Below, in pieces: positions 35,124-46,694 of a stretch of 64,000 nt of DNA. The notes under the pieces were generated by a model. That model was not told the origin of the DNA. It did no database searches and saw only the letters and a program-made list of their open reading frames with translations. The stretch covers positions 4,064,001-4,128,000 of the forward strand of contig JAXRKN010000044.1 of assembly GCA_038502055.1 (NCBI GenBank), given 5' to 3'. The first letter of the stretch is position 1. Each line of letters starts with the position of its first letter. The stretch is from Tanytarsus gracilentus. Taxonomy: Eukaryota > Arthropoda > Insecta > Diptera > Chironomidae. Made by a program: the position numbers and the translations under genes.

Positions 35124-35235
35124 TGAAGGAGATGGACACTGTGTATGAAAATTTAATTTTTGTAAAGTGAAAAAACTTGAAAAAATCTTATAAAAATGTA
35201 AAGAAAAAAATTTCGAGTGTCCGAACCCCTGCCAA
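35124..35235. repeat. MITE-like inverted repeat, diverged copy
   Basis: The left end reads GTGAAGGAGATGGACACT. The right end, reverse complemented, is GGCAGGGGTTCGGACACTCG. These flank an AT-rich core of about 75 bp. It shares GGACACT ends with 12957-13060 and 58641-58791. Confidence 0.35.
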
Positions 35236-36619
35236 TATCCAGATGTATAGTAATGTCTTTTCATAAACTCTATTGTAGCATCGTCGAATAGTTAGAAATA
35301 TATTTTTGAAATAAACAATTCCACATGTTTGTCGCTCAATATATTTATTTCGAATAAAAAAAACCTAATTAAGTTATTGTCGTCGAGTTAATACTCAATT
35401 TTCGTCTTTTAAAATGTGTGAGTTGTGCACACAACACGATCGCGATATTAAGAGTTCATAAATTTGAATAATTCTTCATTATATGACAAAATTATTCAAC
35501 TATGATTATTAACTGCAAGAAGTTGCTCGCTGATAAGAGTCACAGAATGGTGGCAAAAATTTTAAACAAACAAGCTCTTTAGCACATTCATGATAATATT
35601 AAATCCCATAACAGCACGTCTGTGCTCCACCATTCCAAGCAGCAAATGATAATAAACATGTTAGACGTGAATAAAGAGCGACATTAATGTAATCACTGGA
35701 AACACATTCTGCTTTGGCTCATGTTCTTTATGGAGAGTGAGAGAATGGAAATATTGCTCCTCCAGATAACAAAGTGGAAAGAAGGAGAAATTTTCTACGA
35801 TTATTATTATGAGATATTTGTTTAGTCGTATAGAATGTGAGATATAAAGCAGCAAATGAGAAAAATTTAAAACACTCGTCGCAAAGTTTTTCCCATCTCT
35901 TAATTCCCAATCTCCAGACCACCCCACTAAAATACATTTAAAGAATTATTCTTGTTGCTTCTGCGAGCGCACATTCAGATATAAACACACTCTCGTAGGC
36001 AACATCGAAAGCGATGTGAATGAAAAAGGGAGTGTGAGCAATGTGTTATCAGCACGATGAAGTCAAAACCATTTCTTTTTCCTTGAACGCGCTTGAATAT
36101 CTCTTTCGAGAGAAAAACGATGAGAGTGAAACAAAAAAAGAGCTGAATGTGAGAAAATGAATATATAATTACACATATTAAGATCTTTACGGGGTGATAA
36201 CGAATATGATATTATGTGGAAGGGAAGAAGTCGGCAAAAGAAGAAATAAAGAATTTCGAAGGTGTGCAATTATTGTCTTTGATTTATTAAATTTTTATCT
36301 TTTTCCTTTCTTTTTTTTAAAACTTGGTTAAAATTACTCAAATCTAATTCTTCTTTATAGATCGTCAACATAAATTTTTACTCTAAGGACAGTGAGCTCT
36401 GAATCAGTAGAAATTTGATTTTTAAGTTAAAGTGAAAAATTTATGATAGTGAAAAAATAGAGACGAAAAGACTTTTTAACCTATTTTATTAAATTTTATA
36501 AAAAATTGCGTTAAAATGACCTCTCAAGTGGCACATCATCGATGGAAATTTCAAAGGGAGGGCAATAACAATGAACGAGTATGCAATACATGGTTAAATG
36601 GTTATGCTTCAAAAAAGTA

Positions 36620-37200
36620 ATAATTTTATCGCCATTCCATCTCATAAAAGCAGTCATTGTCATAAGATTCAAAAAAAATGGGGAAAGAGGTACTTGAACA
36701 TTATTCTTTATCGCTTTTCTTGCTTCCCTTCTGCCACCACTACTTATCGCAACCTAACAGGATTCTTATGCTGAAAAATAACGATACTCAATGGCCCCCA
36801 CGCTTCCAAACGAGCGTAAAGGATTTTTATGTAAATTTGTATTGAAATCTCCATCACTCTTGCTGCCTTTCTGATATCACATATATGACAATCTCGCTCT
36901 TTCTGCCAGCTATCCTCTCCTTTTGAATGTGTTGACTTTTATAATAAAAAATAATTTTATGTATTTTGTGTGTATTTGTGCATACACCATACGAGAGTTA
37001 TCGGAGGAAAGAGAGCAGACAAAGCGAGTGAGTGAAAAAAAGCTGGAAAGAGCGAGAGGACGAGTAGGAGTAGATGGCATTTGAAAATTTGAACACCACA
37101 CATAGTTCCTTATCTCAACTCGACCATTCTTTTCTTCTCTTTCTCGCTCGCTTTTCCTTCTTAACCTCCCTCTCCATATACATTGTGTAATCATATTTTA
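36620..37200 (-). repeat. Inverted copy of ush-intron block 9535-10110
   Basis: The reverse complement of this interval aligns along its length with 9535-10110. A long near-identical core contains AGAATGGTCGAGTTGAGATA and CTATGTGTGGTGTTCAAATT. Other shared segments are TTATAAAAGTCAACACATTC, GATATCAGAAAGGCAGCAA, GTGATGGAGATTTCAAT and AGCGATAAAGAAT. GATA sites are kept in both copies (9608-9614 against 37109-37115). The coordinate sum is near 46,735. Confidence 0.85.
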
Positions 37201-39124
37201 TATGGCTTCTCATACATCGCATTACTCTCTCTATCGCAACATCATTTCATTCCAAATTATTGCGGATCAAGATGGTTTACCTTTTTTAGTACTTTTATGT
37301 TGCTTTTGAATTGTTCAATGTGAATTGTTTTAAATTTATTTAAAGATGACTCAAAAGTGATTTGATATTGAATAAAATTGAATTTGAATAATTTTTTGAT
37401 CTTCGTTTTTCATAAGTAAAATTTTTATTTTTAAAAAGTAAGAAAAGCGTGTCATTTTCTTTCAACGGTCATTATTTCCTCAGAAAATTTATTAAATTGT
37501 ATTTAACAGCGTTATTTGCATTTTTGCTCAGGAAATGTTGTCGCTTACCATAATTTGTACTTTTTACTTGCAACTCGCCAAAAGGAAAATAAACTTAAAT
37601 TACGACATTTTAGAAGTGTACAAATGCAACGTGCTTCCATGCTTATAAATAAATGTTTAAGCGCTCATAAAACATTGAAAATGTTTTCCGTTTTTGAGCT
37701 AAATAATGTCTTTTGTAAATTAAATGTACTCACCGTTTCTAATAAATTTTATGAACAAAAAAATTAACAAAAAGATTTAAAGTCTAAATGTAAAATAGCA
37801 GAAAGTTTATGTTAAAATTTTTATGGACATTTTCGGATAAACATGTAAAAATTGAAGAGCACAAAATAATTTTGAGATAAATATATTAAATCTGATTCAC
37901 ATTCTAAATACACACGAAATACATTTTTCTCGGATGCAGAGAGAAGAAAAAATAAAACTTTCATGTCGAATGATAAGAAAAGTATGAAAATATGCTTTCT
38001 CATTTTGCGATAAGATTTTTCCTCCTAGCCAAGCACATTTTTGCATTTTCCGAATCATCTAGCAGAACAGTGAGAAACTTTTAAATTTTAAGCATTTTTC
38101 ATTCATCTGATAAAGAGGTAGAAAAAGTTTTCCGAGTTTTTTTTTGCATTCTGCAGCTATCAAAGAGTGTGAAAAGAGAAAGCTAGCAAACTGCTGATAA
38201 AGAACATTTATTTTATACTCTTAAAGTTAAAAATACTTATGTACTGTTGTGCAATATATGTGTCTCAATATAAATAAATTTATGCAGACGATTAAAGATT
38301 AAAAAAGATAATTGAAATAAAATTTACAAGCTTCAGTTTTTACTTTCTCATTCAAGAATGATTTTTTTCGTTGTTCTTCAACCATCCATTCGAGAGCAAT
38401 GCGGTTAACGTTATCAATCGAAAAATGCAAATAGAAAAGGTGCAATCCCGAAGGTATTCGAATGATTTAGGTAACTGACATTGTTACTCATGATTCACGT
38501 TCACTCATGTGCAAAAAAAACAAGTTAGTTTTCAAGATTTAAGACATTTGTGGCAATAAATTGATTTAGACGTTGAAATTAAAATTTCTCGTACCAACGT
38601 TTGAGTCGTAATTAGTAACTCTCGTTAGAGAACAACAATAAAATTGGAATTTAGTTAAAAAATTTAAAATATTTTCATTGATTTATAAACTGAGAGCAAA
38701 ACACTAAATAAAAATTTCAGAACCTACTTGCATAAAGTGTTAAGTACAATATATTTTCATTGGTAAATTAGTAAAAAAAACATTTTTCAAATCATCTAAA
38801 ATAATTTTTCTTGTTAATGCTTGTAAGCAAACGAAAATTTTCATTTAAAAAAAGCTTTTATTAAAATGAAGCTTTTGTAAAAGTTTCTTTCAAAAATTTT
38901 TAAACCGTTCGTTTAAAATTTTTCAGAAGCATGCATTACGGTAGAAAATTCTCAATCGAAATTGCGTCATGGAATTTATTAAATTTCAACAAATTTGAAA
39001 TTTTTCTTTTTCTTATTTCTTAAAGTGTGAAAATAGATTCAAGACATTTTAAAATTGGCATCAACAAATTTACCACAACAAGTTTTTTCAACCATTCAGA
39101 CGAAACGTGATCCATCGTTTAAAA

Positions 39125-39132
39125 TGACGTCA
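39125..39132. promoter_or_regulatory. Palindromic CRE (TGACGTCA)
   Basis: A full cAMP-response-element palindrome about 0.9 kb upstream of the cabut ATG; a half-site TGACGTAA follows near 39446. CREB/ATF-family control is plausible but untested. Confidence 0.4.
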
Positions 39133-39515
39133 TATCTCAATTTCTTGTCATTTTATTTTCAAATTCCTGCCGTTCATTGAAATGCTACTCGAACGTAAAC
39201 AAGATGGGTCTGCAAACGGCGTTGCCATTTCATAGCTCGTGTTGTCCTCTCCGTTGCCTTTTGGTTAATATGGCTACTTTAAATAAAATTTTAAAAGGAT
39301 GAATTGAAAAAAAAAGAAAAAAAAAATATTTTTAAAAGAGCGAAAAAAATTGCATATTCAATTACAATTTAAATAATTATCCTTTTCGTGTGTGAGCAAT
39401 GGCTATTGACTTTTATTGAAAAAAATCTATCACACCTCCACTCAATGACGTAAATTTTAGTTTCCCTTGAATTCTCCCGCTCAGCTATGAGTCCATTCGA
39501 GTATCACGCTCTGTT

Positions 39516-39532
39516 CACGTTTTGTCTGCGTG
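39516..39532 (+). promoter_or_regulatory. Carbohydrate response element (ChoRE)-like site upstream of cabut
   Basis: CACGTTTTGTCTGCGTG fits the CACG-N9-CGTG architecture of ChREBP/Mondo-Mlx sites: two half E-boxes with a 5-bp spacer. It lies about 490 bp upstream of the start codon. Drosophila cabut is an established Mondo-Mlx target. Confidence 0.5.
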
Positions 39533-40006
39533 ATAGCTAACAATAATGAAAAGAAAAATGTAGCCGTGTACGAGACTATTGCGAGCCCCCAATTCTGATT
39601 GGTTTGTTTTTTGTGTCTGTTGTGGGAAAATACTCGACAGGGTGTCATAATTTATATCCTTTAAGTTTATTTTCAGTAATGGAATGCAAAAATTTAATTA
39701 ATTTTCGAATTAAAACATTTTAACACAACTTTAATTACTGACTAAATTTAAGGCGAATTCATCACCCTGTACGAACTAATACGAAAGCATTTCAGCATGT
39801 ATATGAGACGATGAAAATATCAAGCAAGTCTTACTGAATTTTTAACGCTGAAGCAATCTAATTCGATCTCCCTTGAAGAGAAGTCGAGCCTTAATTTTGT
39901 TTCCCTCAAAAAAGTGAAAATAAATTGTGAAATAAATTGGGACTAAAAAAGTGAAAAATTTCTAATTCAATAAAAATAAAAGAAATTGATTTAAAAAAAA
40001 TTAAAA

Positions 40007-41772
40007 ATGGATTTACAACTGCCTCCAACACCTCCAATGGATATTATGAGTGATTCTAACTCAAACAGTTCAATTGCAGATTTTAAAGTGAGTGGAAAAT
40101 TTTTTATATAAAACAATTTAAGTTATGTTGACAGAGTCATTTAAAGCCCCCCACGGATTAGTTTAAAAAAAAGATTCTTTGACATAAATTTTTCTCTGCA
40201 AGTATTTAAATCCACTTCACATAAAGTGTGTGAGAGCAAGCGAGACAAAAATAATAAAAATGTTCGCCTTCTCTCTCGCTATCATCGCTTCATTCATACA
40301 GCACGCATCTATCAGCTGTTGTTCACGTGAACATTTTCTGCTCTATGTTTTCGACTTTGAACTCTTGCATGACGTAGTCACAAGTTGCCTTCATATAAAT
40401 TTATCATCGAAACGGGGAGTGCGAGCAAACGAACAGACCCGATATAAAATATGTGAACGAGCTTACACACCCATTTAAAATAGAAAAAAAATCGCTTAAT
40501 ACTTTTATTTTTCTGATGAGTTGAGAAATTTTTATGCATGAAGGAAAAATTTGAGGGAAAAAAAACTCGAGGCGGAATGCATTCGCTGTATGAAGGAGAA
40601 TGTATATGATGGCCTTCATGGGATGTATTTCGATTCTACGTGATTTTACACACATCGCGAATATATAGTTTTTTATTCTCTTTTTTTACTATGGCTAGAT
40701 GATGTCAACATCCTCGCTAATCGATTTAAATTTATATTGATGCAGTGTCTATAAAAACATTTTTTTTTCATTCTCACAGAAAATACAACAAATGCATTTC
40801 CTTAAACGCAAGTTAACTGGTATTGAAATACCAAAGGGTTTAGTGACACCGAATGCATCTGATGAGTCGGAGGATGAATCGGATTTGCCTCCACGCAAGC
40901 GAATGTACGCGCGTGACTCATTGAATTTTATCGAGAAATCAACATCCTTCACTCCGCCACCTGAGGATTCGGTCAGCTCGAATGACGCATTCAAATCGAG
41001 TCCCGTACAACGTGTCAGCGTGATTATGCGAGTCAAAGATGGAATATGTACAACGGCCGCACCTGAAACCATTGAACTCAATGAGAACAACAATGTTCAT
41101 CTTAACGTATTTCGAAGTGTAAAGTATAAGATGGGAAGAAGGAATTGCCAACTGACAGCGTCAACGATCGGAAATAACGATGAGTCATCGCGAAAGTCAT
41201 CGCAACTTGTTCCAATCGCACCCGCACCCATTCAATATTCGCCAGTACAACCAATGCCAGTAGCTCAAAGTATTCTCATCGCAGCATCGACACCAAATAT
41301 TATGTCGACGGGCTTTTTACTTATCTCTGCTGCTCAGCCATCTCCGATGCAACCTTCAACCAAAGTTAATTCTCATCAACAACAACAGCCTGCTCAGGAA
41401 CGACGTCGCATTTTCGAGTGCGAGTACCCCAACTGTGGAAAAAACTATTTTAAATCGAGTCATTTGAAAGCACACGTACGTTGCCATACTGGAGAGCGAC
41501 CTTTCCTTTGCCGTTGGGATGACTGTAATCGACGATTTAGCAGATCTGATGAGCTCTCACGACACAAGCGAACACATACGGGTGAAAAAAAATTTGTTTG
41601 CTCGGTCTGCGATAGGAAATTTATGAGGAGCGATCACCTTAAGAAACATGTGCTGCGACACAATAAAGATAAGTCAAAAGGAAAGGGAAATAATTCAAGT
41701 TCACCTACAACGACCGCCTCAAGAGCCATCATACCCGCAATTAATTCTTTAGTGCAAACGGCTCTTTGTTAG
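40007..41772 (+). CDS. cbt: Cabut, KLF10/11 (TIEG)-type zinc-finger repressor
   Basis: Nuclear transcription factor; in flies it is the sugar-responsive TIEG homologue that represses metabolic genes and acts in TGF-beta and circadian output. Two exons: 40007..40087 (MDLQLPPTPPMDIMSDSNSN) and 40780..41772, joined in phase 0 across a 692-bp intron; 357 residues. An N-terminal Pro/Ser region is followed by EDESDLPPRKRM, a Gln/Pro stretch, then three C-terminal C2H2 fingers at about residues 239-263, 269-293 and 299-321. Landmarks are NCGKNYFKSSHLKAH, RRFSRSDELSRHKRTHTGEK and KFMRSDHLKKH, the KLF/Sp triple-finger signature. The intron has a palindromic TTCACGTGAA near 40323. A ChoRE-like and a CRE-like site lie upstream. 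Confidence 0.88.
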
Positions 41773-42858
41773 AGCCAGAATCTATACATACGCAAAACGC
41801 ATTTGAGATCTCATTTATTAAGTTATATCTGCACTATTTCTTGATCTTTGCATTGCATGCGTACTAAACTGACAAAAATTATTTTTAAAAGAACATTGAG
41901 AAGAGAAAAAAATCTATGTTGCGCTATAAATTACTATTTTTGATTATATTCGATTATTCTAAGATAAATCTGTGATTTTAAGTTGGGAAAACTTGAAAAT
42001 ATATTAAAGATTTTTATTTCAAAAGAGAAAAATTTTGGCATATTTTTTTATATTTGAACTTTCAGCAAATTTATTAAAATGAGAAAAAAACAACTTGATC
42101 AGCAGCAAATTATTTCTCCGCCATGTGATAAATGCGTGATTGCCACAAGCACGTAGAAAAAATTACGATCTTGACGCTCTCTTATCTTTCAATAAAATAA
42201 AAAATATATTTTTCTTTCGCTCTATTTTTACACGGCCATGCACATTATGTAGGAAATAAGTTTATTTTTGTTTTGATGTGCTAAGTTTAGTTTGGCTCGT
42301 TATCGAGTTTAAAAAATATATTGGCATGCTAATTTTTTAAGAATTGTTTTTCTCGAAAAATTAACGCATGGCTTTTTGTTCACGCGTAAATGAAGAGTGA
42401 TAATTAAATTAGTTTAAGTGGGTTTAAGTGAACTGGATTGAAGTTTTATTTGAAAAATAGAAAATTATATTTTTTCGTATTTTTTAGATATTTAAATGTG
42501 TTAGAAAAAAAATTTATTTTATGAACTTTGCTCTAGAATTTTATATGATTATAAAAAAATTATATTTTTAAAAGATTAAAAAAATCATTAAATTAAATTT
42601 TTAGAAATTTTAATCATCAAATATTTTTCACAATTTTTTTCACTGATACATAGCAAATATTTCTCTACTTTCACATTAGTAAATTTTGCTGTGCATTTCA
42701 TTCGTTTAGATACTTTAAAATACATCGGCAACATAAACACAAATTTATTTTACTTTTATTTCATAAAAAATGATTAAAAACTAATTACTTTAATATCGTT
42801 CAATAAATAATTAATACTAATCCATAATCAAATCAAGATAAAAGATTGAAAATTTATA
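41773..42858. other. cabut 3' UTR and short intergenic region
   Basis: About 1.1 kb of AT-rich DNA with several AATAAA-like signals, followed by the 5' region of the KIX protein gene. I see no other gene or repeat. Confidence 0.5.
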
Positions 42859-44386
42859 ATGAGTGAATATCAAGATGATTCTTGGAAAGACGGAGAATTC
42901 CGTAAAAAGACGACTGAAAAAATGTATGAAATTATTAATTTAAAGATATTTAACTAGAAATATAATTTTTCTTTTAGTGAACTAGTGCTTATCGCAACAG
43001 GTATGCGATCCGAGAAGGTCACTTGTGATAAATTAGAAGCGGGAATTTTTTCCAAATCCGACACGAAAGAAAAATATATGTACAATGTTGAAAGAGTAAT
43101 TTCACATCTGAGGCAGAAAGGTACGCAAACTAAAAATACCTCAAGCTTTAAATAAAATTAAAATCAATTAATTTTTAGCAAATATCGAACCTGTTAGAGA
43201 TCAAAATCAAAAAATTTTTCATGAATCAAATCAAGATGAGAAACAAGATGAGATGGAGAAGACTGAAATATCATCATTTAACACTTGTGATCAAAAAATG
43301 TCCAGCACAGTGCCAGAAAGTATGAATCAAGTACCTAAACGTATTGAAAAGGACCCAACTGAAATGGAGGGTGCACTCAAAAGATTAACTTTAGCTGAAA
43401 ACATGAAAATTAAGGCTGAAAAGGAAGACACTTCTTTCATACCACCCAAAAATATTGAATCGACTTTCATTCCTCCAAATCCAGCTCAATTACTCACCCA
43501 TCCATCAGAGTTAAGAATTACCCAAGTCTATGAAAACATTCAACAACCTCCTGTGTTGCCTCCTTACAAGCCAGATATTAGAATTGCACAAGTTCGTGGA
43601 GCTTTTCATTCAAACATGATGCCTAGAAATGCTCCACAATTACCACAGAGAAGAATTTCAGATCCTCCGTCTCTTAATTTTGGTATAAGAAGCACAGTGC
43701 CAAGAATATCAAATGTAACATCACTGAATAGATCTCAAGTCTGGGAAAGTCCTCCGCAAAGGCCAAGTTATCCAATGCATTCACAGCCTCGATTGCCACC
43801 TCCAAATAACTCGAGAACAAACATGTTTGATGAATCTAAAAGATTTAAATATCGAGAATCGATGTGAGTTAGTGAGAATTATTTAGAAATTTATTAAATA
43901 TATTTTTTAAAATAGGATACGAAGAATGCTAGCGACTGAAGAAACTGTTTTTAATAAAGCCAGAAATGAGGAGCAATACATTAATTTTTTTCAAAACCTT
44001 TTTGTCGAAACTTCAAATCAAGGTAAAAATTTTAATTATTTTATTTAAATCTAATTTATTAATTTTTAGTGAATTTGAGTCCGGAGCTACAATTTAATGT
44101 AAATCAATGTCCAAAATGCAAAGTCAGTGAACCTCATCAAAATCTCTATCAACTTCTCATAAATGAGCCCGAACAAATAAAATATGCAATAAGTGAAGAA
44201 TTCAAGACGATTGATCTTCAAATTAAGACAATTTTAAGAAATTTAACGGCCGATCCCGAAGACATTTCAATTAAAGATGTAAAACTTTTACCCGACGAAT
44301 TTGAGAGGAACATTTCAGTATTTTGCGCAAAAATGACCTCAAACTACACAGTTTCAGAACGAAGTGATGTCGTAAAAATCGATTGA
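42859..44386 (+). CDS. KIX-domain protein, MED15-like, short
   Basis: Five exons join in phase: 42859..42923, 42978..43120, 43179..43863, 43916..44022 and 44070..44386; 438 residues. Residues 6-70 resemble the MED15 KIX domain: SWKDGEFRKKTTEKIELVL...GM...DKLEAGIFSKSDTKEKYM...VERVISHLRQK. In MED15 this domain binds activators for the Mediator tail. The middle is Pro/Ser/Gln-rich and disordered; the C-terminal third (NQCPKC...CAKMTSNY) may fold. MED15 is normally much longer and glutamine-rich, so this is either a diverged paralogue or a minimal MED15. It is convergent with the PGRP-LC gene, 120 bp between stop codons; poly(A) signal at 44403. Confidence 0.6.
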
Positions 44387-44506
44387 CATTTAAGCAATGT
44401 TGAATAAAAAAATTTTAAATTTTAAAATCTTTTATTTTTAAATCAGGTCTCTAAAATTATTCGAGGTAACTAGATTATGTAAAACAATAAAAAAATGCAA
44501 TTTTTG

Positions 44507-45832
44507 TTAAATCTCATCAGACCAATGATCCCATTTTTGAATGAGTGGATAAAAGGCATGTCCAGGACTTTCTGTTTTTCGAAACTGCCTTGCACCATAA
44601 ATTTTGTAATCTTCAATAACTTTCTCGAGAGTCGCGCCTTTATAAAAGAGTGAAAAACCAGCACTTAGCTGCTTCTCGTTAGGCGTTTTATTCGTAAAAT
44701 CTCCAATATACGCAACTCCGATGCTCAAACGATTGTAACCCGCAGTATGTGCACCAACAGTGTCCCATCCACGTCCTTAAATAAATTTTTTTTAATTACT
44801 TGTATATTTTCAAAATTCTTGCAAAAATAATTTAATTATTTATGTTTCTTACCTTCATAAACATTTCCATCACCGCCAATCAGAAAGTTGTAGCCAATAT
44901 CATCAAATTTAAAAGTATTAATGTCCATGTGCATGATTTGTATTCTTCGAATCGCTTCTTTGCATTGAACCTTAGTTGTAAAAAAATAACTCTTTAACAT
45001 GTATTTAAAAATTCCTTCTAATTTAATTAACCTTTGTGAGGCATTCTGGTGTAACGGTATGCGCAATTATAAAACGATCAACTTTAGATGTAAATTTTTC
45101 TAAATTTTTTAACGGTTCTGTTGCATTCCAGTCCTTTCTTGAAATTATGAAAATATCCGGTGGATGAGTTTTAAAGTAGTAAAGAACCCAAAAAATGCTC
45201 ATCAAAATTAAACATAATGCGAAAAAGAGGAAAGTAATTTTCTTCCAATGTTTGATAACAAGAGTTTTGATGAAATTTTCGTCTTTCTTGGAATTTTCTG
45301 AATTTTTAACGTTTTCTTCATCGCTTCTGTTATTAGTTCGTGGTTCTAAAAAGCGACATTAAATTTATTAATGCAGATATTTTTTAAATTCACTCAATAA
45401 AAAACCTTGAAATCCTCTGTTGACATAAGACTTTTTCGCACCCTCCTCATCTCTAACGACAATTTGCTGTTTAATAGTTACTGGTCCATTATAGTGTATC
45501 CTATGGCCAAATTGCACTTCACTAGACCCACTCACGTCAATAGAATTTATATTCGAAGGCTGCTTGTACAAAATGTCGTCATGCATGTAACTGAGCGGCA
45601 TATCGCTACTTGATAACAAGTGATGTGAGCGATCTTGAAGTGAAATTTCATTTTGTGTCGCATTGCCTATTTTATTATTCGATTCAACTGAATTTGTGGA
45701 CGAAATTGTCTCAGAAGAGCTTGTGAGTGAGTCTTTCCTCATAATGTGCTTCAAGTTATTCTTGTAATATTCGCTGACAGCATCCAAATTTGTCGGCACA
45801 GCCATGTCAGTATCGAGTTTGTGGGCACACAT
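44507..45832 (-). CDS. PGRP-LC: PGRP-LC-type transmembrane peptidoglycan receptor
   Basis: Receptor for bacterial peptidoglycan upstream of the Imd pathway. Four exons join in phase: 45832..45406, 45345..45032, 44970..44853 and 44775..44507; 375 residues. There is no signal peptide. The cytoplasmic part (1-178) carries a cryptic RHIM-like motif, VQFGHRIHYNGPVTIKQ, at about 106-122, used by PGRP-LC/LE to engage Imd. A transmembrane helix lies at about 179-200 (ITFLFFALCLILMSIFWVLYYF region). The ectodomain has ISRKDWNA, FIIAHTVTPEC, IGYNFLIGGDGNVYEGRGWD and a C-terminal SPGHAFYPLIQKW. Amidase residues are lost: the Cys of the usual CPG is Ser and the nearby His is absent. It is therefore a recognition form, not an enzyme. 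Only one ectodomain is seen; fly PGRP-LC has alternative ones. Confidence 0.88.
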
Positions 45833-46694
45833 TTTAAAATTATAAATTAAATGTTAAAAAAATAAAAATAAAAATGCAAAGAGCTTTTCATACAGTCTAA
45901 GTTGAATTATGTACTGACTGATCATCGTCAATTTTATTTCGCGCTACTCTCACAATGATTGCGAGTTATGACAAAGAGAATATCAACAAAAGCATTTACA
46001 CATGTGTGTGAGCTTTGATGAGAGAGCAAAAATCTTTTAATTTTAAATTTCATCAAGGCCTGAAAAATTTATTTCCAGTGCGGTAATAAAATATAATTTT
46101 GGTACCCTCAATATTTTAATAAACTCGAGTAGATTTTATAAAAAAAAGTTATGTTCTCATGCCTAGTTTGACATCACCATGCTTAGTCTCGGTCTTAATT
46201 AATTTCAAAGCATTTTAGCTGCATAACGTCTTTTATAACCAAATATGCAAATTTTCATATTCACGTCCATCTAATGTCCTTTGCCAAGGAGAGTGTATGT
46301 TATGTACACATTAAATACTTTCGTAAGCTTTTATAGCATGACTCAGAAAGCGCAAAAAAGTGTGAGAGAAAGAGCGGAAAAACCGAGTTTACGTCTGTAT
46401 TTTTAAATACAACGACACACAAATCACCTTTATAGTTTTAATTTTTTATATTTTACAGTCGCAGTATTGTAACAGACTCGAATCTCGAATGAAGTATCTA
46501 GAAAATATCTAATAAGATTTTAAAAATAACGAAATAAAAAGGTTAATAAGAAATTTATTCTAAAAAACTCATAAAACGTGCAAGTTCTTGTTAAAACCAG
46601 TTTAGAAAGTGTCTCAATACAAAAGTTAGTAATTTAATTGCACAAAATAGCGAAATAAGAAATTTTTTCAACCTTGAAATTCTAGTTGAATGCC
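45833..46694. other. Divergent promoter region between PGRP-LC and the prion-like gene
   Basis: An 862-bp AT-rich stretch with no ORF of note. A TTCTAG just before the 46695 start could be a 3' splice site, so that gene may have a 5' UTR intron here. No clear kappaB site was seen for PGRP-LC. Confidence 0.45.

Larger units (their letters stand above)
34828..40006. other. 5.2 kb between PGRP and cabut, no genes recognised
   Basis: Contains the PGRP poly(A) signal (34878), a MITE-like hairpin (35124-35235), an inverted copy (36620-37200) of a ush-intron block, GATA sites, and the cabut promoter region at the right. Short ORFs are low-complexity and unsupported. Confidence 0.5.

Noticed and set aside
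40230..40478. 82-codon ORF in the cabut intron
   Set aside because: It lies between the two in-phase cabut exons and has no similarity; a chance ORF.
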